A DNA stretch of 17,054 bases from Chryseobacterium sp. UBA6632. GTDB lineage: Bacteria > Bacteroidota > Bacteroidia > Flavobacteriales > Weeksellaceae. This document shows, piece by piece, positions 1 to 4,096 of this stretch. The notes beneath the pieces were generated by a model that saw nothing but the letters and a program-made list of their open reading frames with translations, did not search any database and had not been told where the DNA came from. Where the stretch lies: positions 7,011 through 24,064 of the forward strand of contig DKLU01000161.1 of the NCBI GenBank assembly GCA_002455915.1. The letters run 5' to 3'. Every line of letters starts with the position of its first letter. Positions within the stretch are counted from its first letter, which is position 1. The position numbers and the translations under genes are program-made.

Positions 1-14
1 CGCTCTTCCGATCT
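1..14. other. Residual Illumina adapter sequence
   Basis: The first 14 bases, CGCTCTTCCGATCT, are identical to the 3' end of the Illumina TruSeq read-1 adapter, known from library chemistry. They lie exactly at the edge of the window and run straight into a coding sequence. Translated in the frame of that gene they add 'RSSD', which does not look like the oxygenase family. They should be treated as untrimmed adapter and not as genome. Confidence 0.9.
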
Positions 15-315
15 CGGCGACTGGATTGATGCAATCGCAGAACCAGACGAATTGATGATTAATGTTGGTGATATGTTATCAAGACATACCAACAACAAAT
101 TGAAATCTACGATTCACAGAGTGGTAAACCCACCAAGAGAATTGTGGGGAACTTCAAGATATTCTATCCCTTTCTTTATGCATCCTGTAAGCACAATGTC
201 ATTAAATGCACTTGAAAACTGTGTAGACGAGAACAATCCTAAATTGTACGAAGACACCACAGCCGGAGAATTTTTGCATGAAAGATTGGTAGAATTGGGA
301 TTGATAAAAATTTAA
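15..315 (+). CDS. 2-oxoglutarate/Fe(II) oxygenase, isopenicillin N synthase-like (C-terminal part)
   Basis: Only the last 100 or so codons are present; the first complete genomic codon is at 16. The frame is open to the window edge, so the gene is truncated by the contig end, and the Met at 52 is internal. The fragment carries the core of the double-stranded beta-helix fold of the isopenicillin N synthase/2OG-Fe(II) oxygenase family. 'LMINVGDML' is followed by 'KSTIHRVVNPP', which holds the second iron-binding His, and 'RYSIPFF', the R-x-S motif that binds the 2-oxoglutarate carboxylate. The HxD half of the iron triad would lie upstream, off the contig. Such enzymes couple oxidation of a small molecule to decarboxylation of 2-oxoglutarate in the cytoplasm. 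The substrate cannot be told from this end. The family is clear; the specific function is unknown. Confidence 0.85.
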
Positions 316-336
316 CTGTAAAATATACCACAGTTG

Positions 337-366
337 TTTGAGTTAATCAAATTTTAATTATCTTTA
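337..366 (+). promoter_or_regulatory. Candidate flavobacterial promoter for the 53-aa peptide
   Basis: TTTG at 337-340 is followed after 18 bases by TATCTTTA at 359-366. This fits the Bacteroidetes sigma-A pattern TTTG/TTG, 17-23 bases, TAnnTTTG at all but the last base. It sits 30 bases before the ATG at 397. Inferred by eye only. Confidence 0.45.
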
Positions 367-396
367 CTTAAGTATCAAATTTATAATTAAATCATT

Positions 397-558
397 ATGA
401 AAAATCTAAAAAAACTAAGTAAAGGCCAATTAAAATCAATTACCGGAGCAGGAGGTGTAAAATTTCCGGAACCAGAACTTTGTATGTACGCTTGCAACGG
501 AGTTGTTATCTGTGCAGCTTGCAGTGATGATTTCAAATGCCCAGTAGATGATATGTAA
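397..558 (+). CDS. Bacteriocin-like leader peptide, 53 aa, Cys-rich core
   Basis: This 53-residue reading frame starts with the leader 'MKNLKKLSKGQLKSITGAGG'. It matches the style of the short 'bacteriocin-like' peptides common in Chryseobacterium, with a basic amphipathic leader ending at a Gly-Gly or Gly-Ala-Gly site. The remaining 33 residues contain five Cys (29, 33, 39, 42, 48) and many acidic residues, so the core is acidic while the leader is basic. In known double-glycine systems a peptidase-containing ABC exporter cuts after GG and exports the core. No such transporter, and no modifying enzyme, is visible here. A promoter-like sequence lies 30 bases upstream and a strong hairpin terminator starts 24 bases downstream, so it looks like a single-gene transcript. 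It shares its leader pattern with the peptide at 1514-1699. The coding call is well supported; the bacteriocin role is inference and a signalling or structural role is possible. Confidence 0.75.
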   Translation: MKNLKKLSKGQLKSITGAGGVKFPEPELCMYACNGVVICAACSDDFKCPVDDM

Positions 559-581
559 GATCTAAAATCATACATTATAAG

Positions 582-609
582 AAAACCGCTCCTTTGGGAG
601 TGGTTTTTT
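582..609. terminator. Rho-independent terminator, probably bidirectional
   Basis: The stem AAAACCGCTCC (582-592) pairs with GGAGTGGTTTT (597-607) around a 4-base loop, with one G-T pair, and six Ts end it on the plus strand. It separates the convergent 53-aa peptide gene and the GLPGLI gene. On the minus strand the arm also ends in a run of four Ts, so it could serve both. Confidence 0.85.
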
Positions 610-621
610 GTTTTGTGAAAA

Positions 622-1437
622 TTATATTTTCAGGAGGTCGATCTCCAACACATTATTATCTTTTTTAATCTTGTTTTTAAAAAGTTTTTCTTCATCTCTG
701 AAAACCTGCTCTCCCGTTCGGAAATTTCCGCTGGTATCTGTTTGATCAGGATATCTGCCGCGTAAATGTTTCAGGGGATCTTTTCTATATTCTGTATATA
801 TTTTTTTGTATTCTTGCTGAGTAATCTGTTTCGTGGGCTTTGAATTTTCGGTTGAAGGATAATCTTCATTACTTTTAGACTTTATAATTTGTATAGCTGT
901 AAAAACATGATTTTTTTCATTATCTTCCACCTTTAGAATAATACCCGGAAGCCCTTTAAACTTATAGGGTCCATCCTGAATAGGAATATCGGAAGCAAAC
1001 CATGCCGTCCAAACTCTACCGCCAAAACTGACTTCAGCACTTGTCACAGAATGACCTAAAATATTACTTTTCTTATTGGTAATCTTCCAGTTTATTTCTC
1101 TTCCGTCTGCAACACTATATACTGTAGAGTTGACTTTAGTGATCATATTCACCTCATTATTCTGAAGGTTTTTTATGATTCTAAAATTAATATATTCCCG
1201 ATTGGGAGGCATATAAAACAATCCTTTCTTCTTGTAAGCCACAGCTGTAGAATCTACATTGTAATTTCTGTAGCTGTAAAATTGAGAGTCTTTCTGATGT
1301 ACATCCAAGAACATATATTCTTTGCTAATGACCTTGAGAAGCGTACTATCAGGGATAAATTCATATTGATAAATAAACCTTGTCGTCTGTGCGAATGAAT
1401 AATTAAAAACAAAAAATAAAATAAATAATATTCTCAT
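622..1437 (-). CDS. GLPGLI family secreted protein
   Basis: This 271-aa protein has a Sec signal peptide (residues 1-17, 'MRILFILFFVFNYSFAQ', cut before T18). The family-defining segment is at about 141-172: 'RVWTAWFASDIPIQDGP' followed by 'KFKGLPGIILKVED'. The namesake motif reads GLPGI here. GLPGLI proteins (TIGR01200) are specific to Bacteroidetes, exported, and of unknown function. The family's usual region before the W-A-W block is recognisable. The start is chosen because the signal peptide begins at the first Met. The gene follows the 61-aa peptide gene on the same strand, with a hairpin terminator between them and only 20 bases from hairpin to start. It may therefore be expressed by readthrough of the peptide transcript. 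It ends facing the 53-aa peptide gene. A link between GLPGLI proteins and leader peptides is suggested by position only. Confidence 0.9.
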   Translation of the reverse strand: MRILFILFFVFNYSFAQTTRFIYQYEFIPDSTLLKVISKEYMFLDVHQKDSQFYSYRNYNVDSTAVAYKKKGLFYMPPNREYINFRIIKNLQNNEVNMITKVNSTVYSVADGREINWKITNKKSNILGHSVTSAEVSFGGRVWTAWFASDIPIQDGPYKFKGLPGIILKVEDNEKNHVFTAIQIIKSKSNEDYPSTENSKPTKQITQQEYKKIYTEYRKDPLKHLRGRYPDQTDTSGNFRTGEQVFRDEEKLFKNKIKKDNNVLEIDLLKI

Positions 1438-1457
1438 GAAATAGGCATTAGTTTAAC

Positions 1458-1489
1458 AAAAAAAAGACTGTTATTCAAAAACAACAGCC
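1458..1489 (-). terminator. Terminator/attenuator between the 61-aa peptide and GLPGLI genes
   Basis: On the minus strand GGCTGTT (plus 1489-1483) pairs with AACAGTC (plus 1472-1466) around a 10-base loop, with one G-U pair. It is followed by eight Ts (plus 1465-1458). It lies just after the 61-aa peptide gene and only 20 bases before the GLPGLI start, so partial termination would set the ratio of the two products. Confidence 0.7.
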
Positions 1490-1513
1490 CTATGATTTTT
1501 AAGGTTTAAGCCA

Positions 1514-1699
1514 TTAAGCCGGAGTTAAAACTGCTCCTTCTACACAACTTAGATTTCCTCCTGTTGAGTGATCGTGGTGTACGGTAGAACTACAGTTGCT
1601 AGTTCCTTTCCAGCAGCATTTGTAATCTCCTGACGGTTGTGCCAAACCTCCTTTTACTGTCTTTAAATCTTCTCTTAAAAGTTTCTTTAGATTTTTCAT
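1514..1699 (-). CDS. Bacteriocin-like double-glycine leader peptide, 61 aa
   Basis: The likely start is the ATG at 1699 (minus), giving 'MKNLKKLLREDLKTVKGG', a typical Chryseobacterium bacteriocin-like leader. An upstream in-frame ATG at 1738 would add 13 residues that break the leader pattern and sits on the promoter -7 box, so it is rejected. The leader ends in Gly-Gly at residues 17-18. The 43-residue core has four Cys (28, 29, 36, 52), an HHDH cluster at 41-44, and many Ser, Thr and Gly residues. The paired Cys and His groups could bind metal or form disulfides, which is inference. No peptidase-exporter or RiPP-modifying enzyme is adjacent. The gene is divergent from an XRE-type regulator at 1852, with 152 bases between them, and upstream of the GLPGLI gene on the same strand. 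The coding call is good; its activity is unknown. Confidence 0.75.
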   Translation of the reverse strand: MKNLKKLLREDLKTVKGGLAQPSGDYKCCWKGTSNCSSTVHHDHSTGGNLSCVEGAVLTPA

Positions 1700-1739
1700 A
1701 AGAATAATTATTAATTTGTTTTGTGTCATCAGCGACATT

Positions 1740-1747
1740 CAAATGTA
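1740..1747 (-). promoter_or_regulatory. -7 box for the 61-aa peptide gene
   Basis: Plus-strand CAAATGTA reads TACATTTG on the minus strand, a full match to the Bacteroidetes TAnnTTTG box, and lies 40 bases before the ATG at 1699. No convincing TTG -33 element is found at the right spacing, so this is a half-supported promoter. Confidence 0.45.
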
Positions 1748-1851
1748 TCAAACTATTTTCTCATGAAAAACCGAAAATTATAGCTTTTTACAGGCTATAT
1801 TTCAACATTTAAAGAAATATTGCTAAATTAGTATAAAACTGTATAACTCGA

Positions 1852-2154
1852 ATGAAAAACACTAAATTAATTTCGATTCGGAAATCGAAAAAAATCTCAC
1901 AGGCCGATGTTGCCACGTATCTGAAAATAAGCCAGACGCAATATCAGAAAAGAGAAGCCGGGAAAATAAAAATCACAGCCTACGAATGGGAAAAAATTGC
2001 AAAGCTGCTAGACATTGATCTTGATGAAATTAATGTGAAAAACAATCACACAGTTCATGAAAAAAGTCTCGCCGAAGAAGTTTTATTTTTAAAAGAAAGA
2101 ATAAAAAAACTGGAATTAAAAATAAACCTTAACACAAGCAATAATATGCATTAA
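1852..2154 (+). CDS. XRE-type helix-turn-helix transcriptional regulator
   Basis: This 100-aa protein has an N-terminal Cro/C1-type helix-turn-helix at about residues 4-60. 'ISQADVATYLKISQTQYQKRE' carries the turn and recognition helix, and 'WEKIAKLLDIDLDEI' gives the last helices and the typical I-D-x-D-E-I end. The C-terminal part (about 68-93) is a Leu/Lys/Glu-rich helix likely to form a dimerising coiled coil. Such proteins bind operator DNA in the cytoplasm. It has no metal or ligand domain. It is divergent from the 61-aa peptide gene across 152 bases, so that peptide is the obvious candidate target, which is inference. Its TAA (2152-2154) overlaps the stop codon of the convergent radical SAM gene, leaving no room for a terminator between them. 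Confidence 0.85.
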   Translation: MKNTKLISIRKSKKISQADVATYLKISQTQYQKREAGKIKITAYEWEKIAKLLDIDLDEINVKNNHTVHEKSLAEEVLFLKERIKKLELKINLNTSNNMH

Positions 2155-3197
2155 TCAAACAATCTCAACTGCTGATCTTTACTCCCCGTAAAATCCTTCA
2201 CAGACAACTTCGGAAACTCTTTACCCTCAAAAAACTTTTTCCTTCCGATTTTGAATGTATTATGAACCATCTCTGCTATATTACCCTCCCCTTTTTGTCG
2301 GTCGAAATATCTTTTTTCACCCAGCTTTCCGCCACGCATAGAACGGATTAAGTTTAATACCTTCTGCGCTCGATCCGGAAAGGCAGTTTCAATCCATTTT
2401 ACAAAAACAGGCTCCACAGCATCATTTAACCGAACTAATGTATAGCCAAAACTCTGAGCACCGGCTTCAGAAATCGTTTTTAGAATAGTTAAAGGTTCAT
2501 CACTATTTAATCCCGGAATGATAGGCGCAACCATCACATGAACCGGAATATTATTTTCCGATAAAATTTCTATCGCCTTTAATTTATTTTGGGCAGAACT
2601 TGTCCTCGGTTCCATTTTTCTTCGAAGATCTTCATTAATTGTCGGAATACTTAACGAAACAGAAACCAGATTTTTCTCCGCCATAGGTTTCAGAATATCA
2701 AGATCTCTTAAAACCATCGCATTTTTGGTCAGAATATTGACAGGATGTCGGTAATCAAGACAAACCTGCAGTAATTGTCTGGTGATTTCGAATTGTCGTT
2801 CGGCTGGCTGATAACAGTCTGTATTTCCAGAAAGTAAAATCGGAGCAGGTTGATAGCCTCTTTTCTGAAAAAACTTTTCCAGTAATTGTGGTGCATTCTT
2901 TTTCACCATAATTTTTCTTTCAAAATCAATTCCCGCGCTGTAGCCCCAGTATTCATGCGTAGGTCTTGCAAAACAATAAGCACATCCGTGCTCGCAACCC
3001 TGATAAGGATTCATGGAATACTCCATCGGAAGATCTTCACTTTTAACCTGATTCACAATAGTTTTCGGAAAAACTTCGGTAAAAGTAGTTTTCATTGTTT
3101 CGAAATCTTCATCTTCAGGCTCATAAGTATATTTATCGAAACGGTTGATAACATTTCGTTGTGCTCCCTGCCCTTTTATGATATTTTCGTTCTGCAT
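2151..3197 (-). CDS. PA0069-family radical SAM protein
   Basis: This 348-aa protein carries the radical SAM iron-sulfur motif CxxxCxxC as 'GCEHGCAYCF' (Cys68, Cys72, Cys75). It is set in 'EYSMNPYQGC', which is typical of the PA0069/Rv2578c group related to SplB-type enzymes. The following 'LLSGNTDCYQPAE' (about 122-133) is the SAM-binding strand conserved in that group, and 'PVNILTKN' and 'VSVSLSIPT' are later barrel strands. Length is normal for the family. The protein should bind a 4Fe-4S cluster and cleave SAM to a deoxyadenosyl radical in the cytoplasm; its substrate is not established. It has no peptide-binding RRE-like domain that I can see, so its position next to the leader peptides is not enough to call it a RiPP maturase. 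It is convergent with the XRE gene, with overlapping stops. Confidence 0.9.
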   Translation of the reverse strand: MQNENIIKGQGAQRNVINRFDKYTYEPEDEDFETMKTTFTEVFPKTIVNQVKSEDLPMEYSMNPYQGCEHGCAYCFARPTHEYWGYSAGIDFERKIMVKKNAPQLLEKFFQKRGYQPAPILLSGNTDCYQPAERQFEITRQLLQVCLDYRHPVNILTKNAMVLRDLDILKPMAEKNLVSVSLSIPTINEDLRRKMEPRTSSAQNKLKAIEILSENNIPVHVMVAPIIPGLNSDEPLTILKTISEAGAQSFGYTLVRLNDAVEPVFVKWIETAFPDRAQKVLNLIRSMRGGKLGEKRYFDRQKGEGNIAEMVHNTFKIGRKKFFEGKEFPKLSVKDFTGSKDQQLRLFD

Positions 3198-3261
3198 TTC
3201 ACGTGTAAAATTAGAATGGAAATTTTATATAATCACACCTTTGAATGTTAAAATTTTACAC

Positions 3262-3294
3262 AAAAAAATCCAACACCTTGACAGTGCTGGATTT
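3262..3294 (-). terminator. Terminator of the small membrane protein gene
   Basis: On the minus strand AAATCCAGCAC pairs with GTGTTGGATTT around a 7-base loop (one G-U pair, 11 pairs in all). The right arm runs into seven Ts. It lies 25 bases past the stop of the 64-aa protein and keeps its transcript from running into the radical SAM gene. Confidence 0.85.
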
Positions 3295-3318
3295 AAACAT
3301 AATTAATATATTTTTTTA

Positions 3319-3513
3319 CTACTTCAGTGCGTAAAACTCCACACCATGATATTCATCATCGTGGTATTTTTCATCAAAGTGTCTGTGATAATCTGAATAG
3401 GTATCACTATATTTTTTGTCTTTTTTGTGTAATATTTTTTTGATGCCGATTATGCTTAATACTGCCAAAAGACCAACTCCTCCTGCCAGTAAAACTCCAA
3501 CTTCTTTTTTCAT
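3319..3513 (-). CDS. Small single-span membrane protein with His/Asp/Tyr-rich tail
   Basis: I do not recognise a named family. The 64-aa product has one hydrophobic helix at about residues 5-24 ('VGVLLAGGVGLLAVLSIIGI'), rich in small residues with GG and GxxxL spacing. A basic stretch (KKILHKKDKK, 25-34) follows, then a polar tail containing His43, His45, His51 and His56 among many Asp, Glu and Tyr residues. By the positive-inside rule the tail is probably cytoplasmic. The tail composition could allow metal binding, which is inference. An overlapping reading frame on the same strand (3407-3592) gives a less natural protein and is rejected. It is a single-gene unit with its own strong terminator. 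No canonical -7 box was found in the 173 bases upstream. Confidence 0.65.
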   Translation of the reverse strand: MKKEVGVLLAGGVGLLAVLSIIGIKKILHKKDKKYSDTYSDYHRHFDEKYHDDEYHGVEFYALK

Positions 3514-3686
3514 ATTTTGTCCGATTTATTAAATTGTCTATTGCAAAAAGCATACCTATTTCTTTTAATGTCATTATAATTTTTGTTAACATTAAAAATT
3601 ATTTACGCAAAGAATAATATTCATCAAACTACCACATTCACAATACCAATGGTTTAATTGTTGCACTTATTAAGAAAAATATTATT

Positions 3687-4037
3687 ATGGAAAACCAAGA
3701 AAATATTGACAGAATGACAACACTCAGTCAGGTCATGCAAAAACTACAACAAAGAGGCATTCACAGAGAATTCAGAATGAATGAAAGTTGTGAAATGCAA
3801 CTCGAAAATTCAGAAAAAAATTACAAACCCTCAGATTTAACGATCTTAAAAACATACCGTTTTGAAGGTGACAGTAATCCTGCAGATAATGTTGTCCTTT
3901 ATGTACTAAAAGACACCGCAGGTAATATTGGAATGATCATCGATTCTTACGGAGCAGAAAGTAATTATCCCGGCGAAGATTTTGATAAATTTTTAAGAGA
4001 CATTCCGGTAGAAGAGAGCGAAGAATATAATTTTTAA
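3687..4037 (+). CDS. Small conserved Bacteroidetes protein (often mislabelled phosphoribosylpyrophosphate synthetase)
   Basis: The 116-aa protein resembles a group of roughly 100-residue Bacteroidetes proteins that I recall by pattern. It has an N-terminal helix ('MTTLSQVMQKLQQRGIHREF'), a strand region ('MQLENSEKNYKPSDLTI'), the hallmark 'YRFEGDSNPADNVVLYVL' at about 57-74, then 'GMIIDSYGAESN'. Database entries for this group often carry the name phosphoribosylpyrophosphate synthetase. The protein is far too short for that enzyme and lacks its PRPP-binding loop and ATP site, so the name should not be used. It has no signal peptide or membrane span and is probably cytoplasmic. The C-terminus is acidic (EESEEYNF). 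It ends 27 bases before a strong terminator that lies partly inside the convergent AsmA-like gene. Function is unknown. Confidence 0.75.
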   Translation: MENQENIDRMTTLSQVMQKLQQRGIHREFRMNESCEMQLENSEKNYKPSDLTILKTYRFEGDSNPADNVVLYVLKDTAGNIGMIIDSYGAESNYPGEDFDKFLRDIPVEESEEYNF

Positions 4038-4063
4038 AATAAAAGCGATCTAACTTTATATAC

Positions 4064-4096
4064 AATCCGAAACTTATTCCGTTTCGGATTTTTCTT
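4064..4096 (+). terminator. Terminator of the 3687-4037 gene, overlapping the convergent gene's stop
   Basis: AATCCGAAAC (4064-4073) pairs perfectly with GTTTCGGATT (4081-4090), giving a 10-bp stem and 7-base loop. It is followed by a T-rich tract with one C. The T tract is on the plus strand only, so it acts in that direction. The stop codon of the minus-strand AsmA-like gene (4074-4076) lies in the loop, and the right arm and T tract encode that protein's last residues. Confidence 0.85.

Noticed and set aside
2151..3197. Radical SAM protein as maturase for the nearby leader peptides
   Set aside because: It belongs to the widespread PA0069 group, shows no peptide-recognition domain, and is convergent and not co-oriented with the peptides.
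3407..3592. Alternative 61-aa frame overlapping the small membrane protein
   Set aside because: It lacks a coherent membrane helix and is best explained as a shadow of the 64-aa gene.
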